Below, in pieces: positions 30,105 through 39,557 of a DNA stretch of 64,000 nt. A model generated the notes under the pieces. It searched no databases. It saw only the letters and a list, made by a program, of their open reading frames with translations, and was not told the DNA's origin. Position numbers and translations under genes: made by a program. The first letter of the stretch is position 1; the number at the start of each line of letters is the position of its first letter. The stretch comes from Hanleya hanleyi (lineage: Eukaryota; Mollusca; Polyplacophora; Lepidopleurida; Hanleyidae), in contig JAVTVY010017194.1 of the NCBI GenBank assembly GCA_036873755.1, positions 1 to 64,000 of the forward strand, in the 5' to 3' direction.

Positions 30105-31840
30105 ACGCAGCAAGCGTCGCCCGACCATTGCCTGGCGTTCGGGCACCTGCTTTAAGGCCAGCACTCCCGATACCTACAACCCCCCTCCCCCCCCCCCATC
30201 TACATTACTCGACTTTTGCTGGTCGTCTGAAAGTGGCAAAAAGAAGAGTTATTGCCTCTTTTTCAGGAGCAATATTTGGATACAGCAATGCCTTCAACAT
30301 GGGTCTCGGGGAAAATCACCGTCATAATGTTTATAGGCAGTGTCAGAAGCTGACTGGGACCTGAAATATCACTGAACTGTTCTAGAGTGAAAGAAGTCTG
30401 AAGAAATCGTGTGAAAATCCTTTGAAATAACTTTTTTTCAGCAATTTCCAGTCCGTGCCTATACTTACAGCATGCGTGAGGCAAAAGTTTACTCGTGGTT
30501 CGCATTGCATTATGGGAAGGAAACATGGCGGGTTTTGCTATTTTTAGAGGACCGGCAAGGAGTGTATAGAGAGAGAGTCATAAATCTACAAATGGAATAA
30601 AAAAAAATTGTAGCACATAGTAGCATGCTAACGACTTACCTTTAAGGGATTGCATTACATTTCACACAGAAAAAAGGTGCTGGTAAACCCCTTTAAATAA
30701 AAGTCTTATATTGAAGCAGTAGTTGAAAAAAAACATCCAGAAAATCATATATTTCGATCATGTGTTGTTTTTCATATAAATCTTTTTCGTATGAATGAGA
30801 TAATTTAAGAAATAACATGGATTTCGATGGGATTTTTGGATTCAGTAAAAAATATGCATTCAACATTCTACCTCAGGAAAATAAATTAACATGGTGAATA
30901 TTCAGTTTCTTTTCTTATATTTTTATTGCAAGTATTATTGACTGAAATTAGCCGCCCAGAAAAATGGGCCCTTCACCATACCGATTTCTGGCAATATAGA
31001 TAAGTGCGAAATCGCATGTTAGAAGATAGAAGAAAACTTAAATCCAAAGTGTAGGTAGACTGTAAATGTAGTGTAAATTTGAGTTTTCCGTCAGATAGCT
31101 TAATTTTAGCTGTTGTCGAAACTTTTAAGGGATATACATATTTTTTCATTCAGAATGCTTTAGAAGGCTCATTTGTCTTTAAAGATTTAGTGGCATTTCC
31201 GGTGAACGAAAGGTAGCGAAACCTCTTAAGCGCCATGTGTCTCTTTCGGCATTCCAGAGGCTTTGTTGATTAAAATTGTAATCAATTAATTGATAGAAAG
31301 TTTCCCGAATAGCACACTGTACGGGAGTAGTAAAACATGAGGAAGCACCTAAAAGGTGCAACAACCCCTCAGCCAGACAGTTTTAGCCAGTGTATATTGG
31401 TATACAATGACTGGAAAATGCACATGTAAAAGCCTGATAGATTTAGTTGAATGAAGATGCTTTAGCAGTGGCTTGTAAAAGATTAAAATATGATAAATTG
31501 AGTGTGGGATGTTGGATGCATTGGAGAACTATAATAAATAACTTGACATATCGCGTGCGGAAAATATGGCGGAAGAACAAAAATATTCTGAACAAAAACA
31601 AAAGGCTTCAAGCCATTCTGGCTTTGAACCCTAATAATAATCTGAACAATAATACAAGTCTTCCGATTCTCATTGGAAGACTAGTAATATGGAGTTTTGT
31701 TAGGAGAAACTGTATGAATTCCTGTGTACCTGCTGATTGTATGTCTCTTTCCATCTGTGATCAAGCAGATTCCGAGGATGAGGATCGAGCAGGTGAACTT
31801 CGTGGTTTCGTGGGAATACCCAAATGCGCCCACGTTTGTA
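30105..31840. other. Anonymous region, no supported gene
   Basis: AT-rich, with a C-run (30181-30199) next to the SINE. The open frame at 31447-31854 lacks any recognised motif. Nothing else is visible. Confidence 0.4.
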
Positions 31841-31841
31841 G

Positions 31842-32115
31842 GCCTGCGAGGTAATAAATTCGCGCCTGATGATCGTTGCAATATTGCAGGACAGTTGGTC
31901 GCAGTATTTGATTGGTTCTTAAATTTTTGCTTCCATCGATGGATTGGTTCGTTATGCGGGCCAACCATTTGGCCGATGTAGGACGCATTGATTGGTTAGT
32001 TACATTGTTACAGATTAGGTTTTCATGATCATTGCAATGTTCCACAACACCGCCACATCAGAACTAAACACAGTGAAAACATCTGCACCGAATGACCTGC
32101 ACATTTCAGACTTGC
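31842..32115 (+). repeat. Diverged direct duplication, copy 1
   Basis: Shares with 33240-33530 the ordered blocks GTCGCAGTATTTGATTG, GATTGGTTCGTT, CATGATCATTGCAATGTT followed by CACAACACCGCCACAT, GACCTGCACA and ACAGACAAGTCTC. Spacing is similar and the identity is moderate. It is not coding as far as can be seen. Confidence 0.55.
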
Positions 32116-33239
32116 ACAGACAAGTCTCCTCATAATAATATCAGTCTGTGCTAACGGCATGACCGGAACTATGCTAGAAGGTGGGTGAAGATCAAATACA
32201 ACGAAGATACGCCTTTTGCCCCTCAGCCTATTAGGCCTCGTCGGCATGTACGTCCGGTCGTCAGTCGTCAACAATTCTTGTGACCGGTCTAGAAGCCAAA
32301 CCGTTGCCTCTACAGACATCAAATTTGGTTCACAGCATTGTTGTGTGGTCAACCACAAGTCTATAGTATTTGGGCACATTGTGATGATTGTTGTTTCCAT
32401 GGCAATATCACGCAAAATGTTCATATGACGCTGTGAACGTGATAGAAGGTAAACCGTTTCAGCTAGGGACTTCAACCACTTCTTGCAAGAGTATGGGCTC
32501 TTTCCCATAATCCACACCCCAACCACAGATCTTAGGACGACCAGTGATCAGATTTTCACCAACTTTTAACTCCCAGATATTATTCATATCACAAGGCTAT
32601 TTGGATTGCCAGACTTACCTGAAGTCATTACTCCTCTGCATCATTACAACGCCGAGTGTCCCGCAACCACGATGGCGCGAGGTTTTGCTGTACCGCCTGT
32701 TCAGCGACATTTACGCACCTGCACATCCTACGACGCCATTAAAGGATACTCCATGGACGCATACGACCCTATCCTCTCGCGCCAATCTGAAGACCAGACG
32801 ATTCAGTGCCCAGGGAGGTCGAGCTGCTGTCGAGGATGTTGATTGATTTACCCACCCAGGTCGGCGGCCGGGTGAATAATGTCAGATTGTTTATCAGCCT
32901 GTTGCAGACGGAGAAGGTCTAACGATGGAATTCTTCTTCAGCACTGAGGTGCAGATAAATCAGTGGCAATATCGCCTTCCAAATGCCTTTTTCGAGGCCA
33001 ATCCATCCATCAGAAAGAGGATCTTTCTGACAGTAGCACAAAACTGTGATTCGTTTGTTAAATGTGTGTGTTTTGTTTCTGTCTTCTGTGTATTGCACGT
33101 GCGTTATCGTCCCCTTGTCGGAGTGTATGTCCAGGGTAGACATTTTGACTATCGTAGACATAGTGGAGTGGCTTCGCGAGAGGAAAACTGTCCGCTGTTG
33201 CTCGTTGGGGTAACACCATTACGGAGTTCAAGATCGTTA

Positions 33240-33530
33240 AAATGTTTGCAGGCCAGGTCGTCGCAGTCATATTTGATTGTTTCTTACAATTATGTTGCCG
33301 TGGACAGATTGGTTCGTTTTGCCTGTCGACCTTTGCTTGGATTAAAACTCGATGATTGTGGAATACTTTGTATGATTGTCCACATGTTGCAGACCAGGCT
33401 GTCATGGTCGTTACAGTGTTGCACAACAAAACCGCCACATATCACATTCACGCACTGATAAAACCTACACTCCATGACCCAAGACCTGCACAAATCATAC
33501 TGGACAGACAAGTCTCTTTGGTAGAAGATC
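33240..33530 (+). repeat. Diverged direct duplication, copy 2
   Basis: Counterpart of 31842-32115 in the same orientation (GTCGTCGCAGTCATATTTGA, CACAACAAAACCGCCACAT, GGACAGACAAGTCTC). It ends just before the splice acceptor of the zinc-finger exon at 33596. It may be an unclassified interspersed repeat. Confidence 0.55.
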
Positions 33531-33595
33531 CGCCTGTGATTATGTATGTCGGGAATTATACCGGAAGTTACTTTCACATTGTGTTCCCTTTTCAG

Positions 33596-34270
33596 GCTTA
33601 ATCCAAACTGAGGATTCAGTCCCAATTCATGCCGACTCTCCATTAACAAAAGAAGAGAATATTGTTAAGTTTCCAGAAAATTTGTGTGAAGTCTGCGACA
33701 TTAAGTTTACGCGCATAGACAATCTTCGACGCCACATGCGCAGGCATACGGGCACAATGTTTAAATGTGTATGTGGCCACCAACTATACAGCAGACATGC
33801 TCTTAATATGCACATCAATGTACACCACAAGGGAGATGTGTATGCGTGTGATTACGCAGAGTGTACAAAAATATTTAGAAGTAACTACGGACCCAGGATG
33901 CACAAAACAACGCATACGAAAACTGAACGATTTTTTGTGCCCCCACTGTGGAGTTGGAATATGTTTCAAGTGTACATACATTGCTCACATCGCGAAACAC
34001 GAGGGCAGAAAACCATATGAATGTGAAAAGTCTCCGAAAGAATTCACTCACTCCAGTCACCTGTCGACTCACTCAAGAGTGTTTGGTCTGAATTACAATA
34101 CATATAAGGGAAGTGGGAAGAGGTGCCGACATACTGACTGCGTCACATGACTTCACAGAATAGTCTTCTGGTTAACCTATTCTAAAGCACATAGCAATGA
34201 ATGCCCAGCCATACGAATGTGACCGATGCGGAAAGAGATTCAAATCACAAAAAAAGGAAACATGAAAACG
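33596..34270 (+). pseudogene. C2H2 zinc-finger exon, frame-broken
   Basis: A polypyrimidine tract and AG (GTGTTCCCTTTTCAG, ending 33595) precede an open frame. The frame carries C2H2-type fingers: CEVCDIKFTRIDNLRRHMRRH, then CVCGHQLYSRHALNMHINVHH, then CDYAECTKIFRSNYGPRMHKTTH. At a T6 run near 33930 the frame changes, and further finger pieces follow (CPHCGVGICFKCTYIAHIAKH, ECEKSPKEFTHSSHLSTHSR, and a last one at about 34216, CDRCGKRFKSQKKE). Such proteins normally bind DNA. Upstream exons are not identifiable. It is a decayed gene, or a gene with assembly indels at homopolymers. Confidence 0.65.
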
Positions 34271-36439
34271 ATGCATGATTAGGTTTCCAACCGGGAAATC
34301 TTTCATTATTTGGATTCAAAGTCAGAATATGTTTTTAGTTTTGGTTTGCCTTATTCGGGCGGTAGAACCCTTTTTCTTTGTTCGGAAAATTCTTATAATT
34401 AGTATTTCAAGTCATTAGCCGAAAACCTTAATAAGGATTCCAAGCCAATGGTTGGAAACCTTCTATTGTAGGTATTAATATTTTTTCACTTTTCCGTCTC
34501 AATATCGGTATGTCAAAACAGCTTCACCGCTGAAGATTAAACTTCACATGATGATTAGGGCCAATGAGATGTAATGCATATCTACTAATGAAACCGATTG
34601 GTCAATAGCCCCGGTGACCATCTTGGATGTAACCAAAACCTTCAAAGATCTGCTCTGAAACCGAAATGTCTCAAAGCACGTTGGGTATGAATACAAACGT
34701 TGCCTAAATGGAATGAAATTCCAAACAGGTAGTAACGAGCAGCGCTCAATTTTGCAATTGATTAAACGGTTTGGTGGTCATATTGACTTGACCTAGTTTC
34801 CCCAAAACACTTCTAAGGTCTAATCTCCGGAACCGCTGAACCGCTGCAAGCGATTCTTGGCATACATGTTCGATGAATCAAGGTATATGAAAATTCCTCA
34901 TCTGAAGTTTCTCCGTGAAAAGATATGGCCGCTATCGACCAATCCATATTGTCGGATTTTCAAGTAACAATGTTGATGTCGAAAATAGATATATATATGT
35001 CACTCGACATTTGGCAAATAAAGATTGCTCATAAAAGATAATCCTAGTAAAAATATAGCCGCGGTCGGCCATCGACTTTCGAATACCGGTACTGCATTTA
35101 AACGAGGTAAATACCGGGGTAGTTGTTTATATAGCGAGTAAATCAGAATCAGGAATATCAAAATATTTGGTTTCTAGGTCACGTGGATTGGTCACTAAAC
35201 GAAAAAAAGCAAACCTTAATTGTGTGTGTGTTATAAATATAGAAAATTATTAAATATACGGTGAACATTAATGCGATCAAGATTTATGATCTGGTCCGAT
35301 TTCTGTGGGGGGGGGGGGGTGCGGCGTGAATAATGCGCCGTGACGTCACTTCCAGTCCAAGCGACCCCAAGCGTAGTCTACATGCCCAGAATTTCAAGAT
35401 GACCCCCTACACACTCGCAATCGCTCCAACACATCCCCGCACACTTGGAAACTGCCCACTTTCGTTACTACTCCACTGCGCATGGGCACGAACCACATCA
35501 GTCATAGTGTACATGCCGACCTCGACGAGCGCTTCAAGTTGACTCCTCGACCTCTTAAGATCCACTGCAGGCCCACCTAGACCCATTTGACTGCGTGTCT
35601 AGTCCGTTTTTTCCGCGCTTCCTCCTGAAAATCCTAGCTTACATCCACCCCAGTCAGTCACGTGACCAAGACCTTTGACCCGGACGTGACGTCAGCTCCC
35701 CCACATTTCTCCCCAACCAACCGACTAATACCAGATTTACGCTTACTATGCTACTACCTCAGTTCACTACACTATGGATGGACAGAACAATTCAACACCA
35801 GGTCCTACCAGGCTCAATCAACAGCAACATGAACCTCTCTAGTCAAGTGACCAGCGGCCACTCTTAATTACCCTAAAATTCTTCCCCGAAGAAACGGTTT
35901 AGCCAAATGCTATGGCTTGTAACGTGGCATATATGATCTCTGCCCAAAACACCGCCGGTTTGTTCAAGGGGTCTTGGTCCGTCAATCAAACTTGAAATAT
36001 TTTCAAGTAGCCGATTTTGTTTGGCTATACATTTTGACACCGTGTTGCCGAATATGATGGATTTGCGGTTGAAAATTACTCTCGTTTCAATGGAAACATC
36101 CGTAGATGATGCTTCGATAGTCGAAGCCTGAAACAGATTTGTTTGGTAAGTCGCTCCGCAAACTAATATGTCCGCCGTCAACCAATCAGGTTTGTCGAAT
36201 TTGTCAGTAATCCGGTTAGGGATATCCCGATGTCTAAAATGGAGGTAAAAAGGTCGTTTTTTGCTTAGTAACTTGATTCCTTCTTAAACAATACACCAAA
36301 ACTTCAAGCGGATTAATCTATTTATTGGTCCCAAGTCCCAAAATTAATTTGCCATTTGAAGAACCAGTCAGTGTTGTTTCAATATCATGAGAAATATTTG
36401 GCCTATTATGACAAGCCGAACACGGCGATGTTTGCGCGA
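34271..36439. other. Anonymous region, no supported gene
   Basis: A mix of AT-rich and moderately GC-rich DNA with a G14 run at about 35308-35321 and a C-rich, pyrimidine-biased block at 35340-35720. No coding frame, RNA or transposon end is recognised. Confidence 0.4.
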
Positions 36440-36524
36440 AGTAGTAGCGTTAGAGTGAATGGGCAATCCTTTCACCCGGATGTAACTATGACGTCACAGG
36501 GGTCACTGAGGTCAAGTGTGGTAC

Positions 36525-36815
36525 CAAGATGGCGGCCTTGGCGGCCATGTTGTAATACAAGATGGCGGCCTTGGCGGCCATGTTGTAATACAAGATGGCG
36601 GCCTTGGCGGCCATGTTGTAATACAAGATGGCGGCCTTGGCGGCCATGTTGTAATACAAGATGGCGGCATTGGCGGCCATGTTGTAATACAAGATGGCGG
36701 CATTGGCGGCCATGTTGTAATACAAGATGGCGGCATTGGCGGCCATGTTGTAATACAAGATGGCGGCATTGGCGGCCATGTTGTAATACAAGATGGCGGT
36801 GTACAAGATGGCGGC
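36525..36815 (+). repeat. 33-bp tandem array of CAAGATGGCGGC motifs in left TIR
   Basis: Eight full 33-bp units start at 36525, 36558, 36591, 36624, 36657, 36690, 36723 and 36756, plus partial units at 36789 and 36804. Each unit holds CAAGATGGCGGC and GGCGGCCATGTTG. The first four units read CCTTGGC and the last four CATTGGC in the middle, which shows expansion in two blocks. AAGATGGCGGC is the extended consensus site of the animal transcription factor YY1. The right TIR has a looser version at 50026-50450. Confidence 0.9.
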
Positions 36816-36827
36816 ATCAGAAAAACG

Positions 36828-36835
36828 TATAAAAG
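36828..36835 (+). promoter_or_regulatory. TATA box of left TIR
   Basis: TATAAAAG directly inside the YY1-motif array, reading inward. It is conserved in the right TIR at 50007-50014 on the minus strand, where it would serve PolB. The distance to the first ATG (36996) is about 160 bases, longer than for the internal genes. Confidence 0.65.
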
Positions 36836-36995
36836 GAGGTGATTTTTAGTGTATTGGGTGTATTCATTGCACTACCTTGCGGAGCTCTCTGACTTACCTG
36901 ACCTGCCTGCCTGCCTGACCAGCCTGCCTGACCAGCCTGCCTGCCTGACCTGCCTGCCTGCCTGCCTGCCTGACCAGCTTGTATTAGACGAAAGC

Positions 36996-37397
36996 ATGAG
37001 ACGTGGAGAAGATTTCCCCTGCGACCCAGCAGTACCTCCGGTTGAAGTCTTGCCTGAAGACGAGCGTGTGAGGGAGACCCGCACTCTTACACCGGGCTGC
37101 ACCCTATTGTTGTATCCCAAACGTGTGGAGCTCATCGATGACCACAGTAGGTGTTGTTGTACGTCTGAACCAGCGCGTGTCTCTTTATCCCCGGAAGGCT
37201 GGACTACCTTGAAACGGGTGTTATTGGGTGACCTCGACGGTGATAGCATTCACCTGTGTGACGACGTCTACATTTTCCGCGGTCCCTATTTTGCTCGACT
37301 CCTCTGTCTCAAGCAAGGTGGTTTTACTCTGGACCCTGATCTATGGACAGCCTTGGAAAAAGTAATCCCCATGGTCGATGAAGTACTATCTCTATAG
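36996..37397 (+). CDS. Polinton left-end protein: TIR-encoded PolB N-terminus fused to accessory domain
   Basis: A 133-residue protein if read from ATG 36996. Its first 27 residues (MRRGEDFP ... EDERVRE) are encoded inside the TIR and nearly equal the N-terminus of PolB at the other end. The remainder is unrelated to PolB and paralogous to the protein at 37887-38387: a DGW-type block (SPEGWTTLKRVLLGDLDG), a VYIFRGPYFARL strand, and GFTLDPDLWTALEKVIPMVD at the C-terminus. The W..L..VIP..D ending recalls PC4-type coactivator folds, but this is only a resemblance. Function unknown. Because its promoter and start codon lie in the TIR, it should share regulation with PolB. Confidence 0.75.
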   Translation: MRRGEDFPCDPAVPPVEVLPEDERVRETRTLTPGCTLLLYPKRVELIDDHSRCCCTSEPARVSLSPEGWTTLKRVLLGDLDGDSIHLCDDVYIFRGPYFARLLCLKQGGFTLDPDLWTALEKVIPMVDEVLSL

Positions 37398-37460
37398 GAG
37401 CCACATAACCCATCAGAATACTGCGTATCACGTACTACACCCGTAGAGCTACATCTGGTC

Positions 37461-37467
37461 TATAAAA
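37461..37467 (+). promoter_or_regulatory. TATA box upstream of tail-anchored protein gene
   Basis: TATAAAA lies 53 bases before the ATG at 37514. Spacing is like that of the other internal Polinton genes, which implies a 5' leader of about 20-25 bases. Confidence 0.55.
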
Positions 37468-37513
37468 CACGTCCCTCTGGATCCTACACCTTCATTTCTA
37501 CGGTTGCAGAGCC

Positions 37514-37825
37514 ATGGCGGACATCCAGCCCCACGCGACTCGCATTTTGCAGTATGCCACCGTGGTGAATTCATTCACGGGTTACCGAGCAGTGGTCCGG
37601 TCCATGTTTGCAGATGGCGACGACAACGAGGGACGACGCCAGATCCTGAACGAGTTCACAGAAGCGGTCCTCCACAGAGTGCACTCGATGGAGAAGCGTG
37701 CCATCACTCACCACTACTGGACTATGACAGCCATCCTTGATGCTCGGGCTATGGGCCGCAACCAGCACCGGCTGGTTGGCCTCATACTAGTCTGTGCCCT
37801 ATTTACCCTGGCGCTGTGGTATTGA
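37514..37825 (+). CDS. Small tail-anchored membrane protein (Polinton accessory)
   Basis: 103 residues starting in a good context (GCCATGG). The body is hydrophilic and probably helical (RQILNEFTEAVLHRVHSMEK). The last 17 residues are a single membrane segment (LVGLILVCALFTLALWY), so it should be a tail-anchored protein with the N-terminus in the cytosol. No signal peptide. Adintovirus-type elements are known to carry small apoptosis regulators with C-terminal anchors, but no BH motif is convincing here, so that role is speculation. It sits between two paralogous genes and has its own TATA box. Confidence 0.7.
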   Translation: MADIQPHATRILQYATVVNSFTGYRAVVRSMFADGDDNEGRRQILNEFTEAVLHRVHSMEKRAITHHYWTMTAILDARAMGRNQHRLVGLILVCALFTLALWY

Positions 37826-37828
37826 CAC

Positions 37829-37836
37829 TATAAATA
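37829..37836 (+). promoter_or_regulatory. TATA box upstream of accessory paralogue 2
   Basis: TATAAATA overlaps the end of the preceding gene and lies 58 bases before the ATG at 37887. Confidence 0.55.
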
Positions 37837-37886
37837 CCAGGGTCAGACAGAGTGTGTGTCATTCACCGTTCGACATTGGAGCAAGC

Positions 37887-38387
37887 ATGTCATCCGTCCT
37901 ACGAGCCATCCTGCCCCTTACACCCCAGGTGGGGTTACACGTGTATGAAGATAAAGTCACCCTGGTGGAAGACTGTGCAGCTATTTGCTGGCCGCCCGCT
38001 GACACCGTATCGAATACGGTGACGCTACAGCGTGACGGCTGGACCAAATTTAAACGGGTGTTGAGCGGTGAGCTCGACGGAAACCTCATCCACATAGACA
38101 ATGCCATCTACGTATACCGTGGACCTTTCTTCGCACGTCTGGGCCGCTACCAAGATGCTACGCGAGGCTTCACCCTAGACCCCCATCTGTGGACAGCCTT
38201 GGAGAAAGTAGTGCCTATCGTGGACCAGTTGTTTACACCGGACCAGCGATCATCAGACGAGTTGGAGTGGGCTCGTGCCCTGAGAGAAGCGGCGGCTGAA
38301 CCCCATGAACAACAACTACATGAACCCGACGACGACGAGGCCATTGATTACCCGGCTGAACTGAGTCAACCGACACAACGGTGGTAG
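37887..38387 (+). CDS. Polinton accessory protein, paralogue of the left-end protein
   Basis: 166 residues. Residues 1-115 align with the second part of the left-end protein: DGWTKFKRVLSGELDG, a YVYRGPFFARL strand, then GFTLDPHLWTALEKVVPIVD. Its own N-terminus (MSSVLRAILPLTPQVGLHVYEDKVTLVEDC) replaces the PolB-derived leader of the other copy, and a 50-residue acidic tail follows. The pair arose by duplication within the element. No known family is recognised. The conserved pattern of two W-containing blocks suggests a small nucleic-acid or protein-binding domain, perhaps PC4-like, but this is unproven. Confidence 0.75.
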   Translation: MSSVLRAILPLTPQVGLHVYEDKVTLVEDCAAICWPPADTVSNTVTLQRDGWTKFKRVLSGELDGNLIHIDNAIYVYRGPFFARLGRYQDATRGFTLDPHLWTALEKVVPIVDQLFTPDQRSSDELEWARALREAAAEPHEQQLHEPDDDEAIDYPAELSQPTQRW

Positions 38388-38395
38388 AAACTTGT

Positions 38396-38403
38396 TATAA
38401 ATA
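38396..38403 (+). promoter_or_regulatory. TATA box upstream of integrase
   Basis: TATAAATA lies 44 bases before the integrase ATG (38440). The start context is CACCATG. Confidence 0.55.
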
Positions 38404-38439
38404 GACCATACTCTCCGGGTCCATCATCATTGTGTCACC

Positions 38440-39515
38440 ATGAAGCGCTGGGAGAAGGTGTTGGATAACTTATACTACAGTCCCGACAGTCCGGCGGCCT
38501 ATAGTGCCTTGTCGGCTCTCTATCGAGCGGCCAAACCCCAGGGGATACAACGTGCTCAAGTCCGAGATTGGTTAAGAAAACAAGACACCTCTACCTTACA
38601 TCGAGCTGTCCGTCGCCATTTTCTACGGAACCGGGTCATCGTGGGAGGAATAGATGCCCAGTGGCAAGCGGATTTGGTCGATATGAGTGCCTTTGCCCAA
38701 CACAACGATGGGAATCGATATATCTTGACGTGCATCGATATCCTATCGAAGTATGCGTGGGTGGTACCCATCCGGACGAAAACGGGGGCGAATCTCATAG
38801 CGGCGTTCAGAGACATCTTCAAGACCGGGCGCAAACCTTTGTATTTGCAAACCGACGAAGGCACGGAATTCCTCAACAGACCGTTCCAAGCCTTTCTGAA
38901 AGCCCAGAAGGTGTTTTTTCTTCCATACGTACAACGAGACCAAGGCATCCGTGGTGGAAAGGTTCAACAGGACATTTAAAGGTCGCATGTATAAATATTT
39001 CACCTATAAGAATACAAGGCGGTACATCGATGTTCTCCCGAAACTGGTGAGGGGTTACAATCGAGCCTATCATCGAAGTATACAGAGAGCCCCCATTACC
39101 GTGACCCAAACGCAATGAAGCCCAAGTCCGGCGTGTGTTGTACCCCAGGCCATCGCAGCGAACGACGAAGGAGATGTTCAAGGTCGGGGACCCTGTACGG
39201 ATCAGTAAAGTCAAGGGCAAGTTCGAGAAAAGTTACTTGCCCAACTGGAGCGATGAGCACTTCCTGATTAAACGGCGCCTACCCCGACAGCGGCGAGTCT
39301 ATGAAATGGAAGATCTTCAAGGGGAACCGTTGCTAGGGACGTTTTACGAGACGGAATTACAGCCTGTCGTAAAAACACAGCAAGACTACTACACGGTGGA
39401 GCAGATTTTGAAAACGGAACGTCGACATGGCAAACTGTTTCATTTCATGAAATGGCAAGGTTGGCCCAGTTCCTTCAATTCCTGGGTCGCAGCCAACCAG
39501 GTGAAACGACTATAA
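38440..39515 (+). CDS. Polinton retroviral-type integrase with chromodomain (two frameshifts)
   Basis: DDE integrase that inserts the element. In the first frame the catalytic aspartates are D78 (QWQADLVDM) and D139 (LQTDEGTEF), with a YILTCIDILSKYAWVVP strand between. The frame is lost near the T6 run at 38917-38922, just before the region that carries the catalytic glutamate. That region (VVERFNRTF) is readable only in another frame. A second single-base shift lies at about 39110. The last frame (39135-39515) holds an SH3-like segment (DPVRISKVKGKFEKSYLPNW) and a C-terminal chromodomain (YYTVEQILK ... FMKWQGWPSSFNSWV), which would target chromatin. The gene is broken as assembled, though the family and domain order are typical of Polintons. 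Confidence 0.9.
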
Positions 39516-39517
39516 AG
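39511..39517 (+). promoter_or_regulatory. TATA box upstream of mucin-like membrane protein
   Basis: TATAAAG overlaps the integrase stop codon and lies 47 bases before the ATG at 39558. Confidence 0.5.
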
Positions 39518-39557
39518 CCAGACACCACTGCCGTCCTCCTCCATTCCACGTCCAACC

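Larger units (their letters stand above)
36440..37077 (+). repeat. Polinton left TIR (638 bp)
   Basis: Matches the inverted right end at 49704-50531. Inward from the end it holds a CRE (TGACGTCA, 36489), GGGTCACTGAGGTCA (nuclear-receptor-like DR3), the 33-bp YY1-motif array, a TATA box, a CCTG-repeat tract (36898-36974), and the first 27 codons of a coding region. It ends at AGGGAGA (37071-37077). It is shorter than the right TIR because the tandem arrays differ in copy number. Confidence 0.88.

Noticed and set aside
36525..36815. CRISPR-like regular repeats.
   Set aside because: Units are contiguous with no spacers, lie within the TIR of a eukaryotic element, and no cas genes are present.
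36356..36842. Open frames on both strands with repeating VVIQDGG or ITTWPP motifs.
   Set aside because: They are produced by the 33-bp TIR array (a multiple of three) and have no start, composition or conservation typical of a gene.
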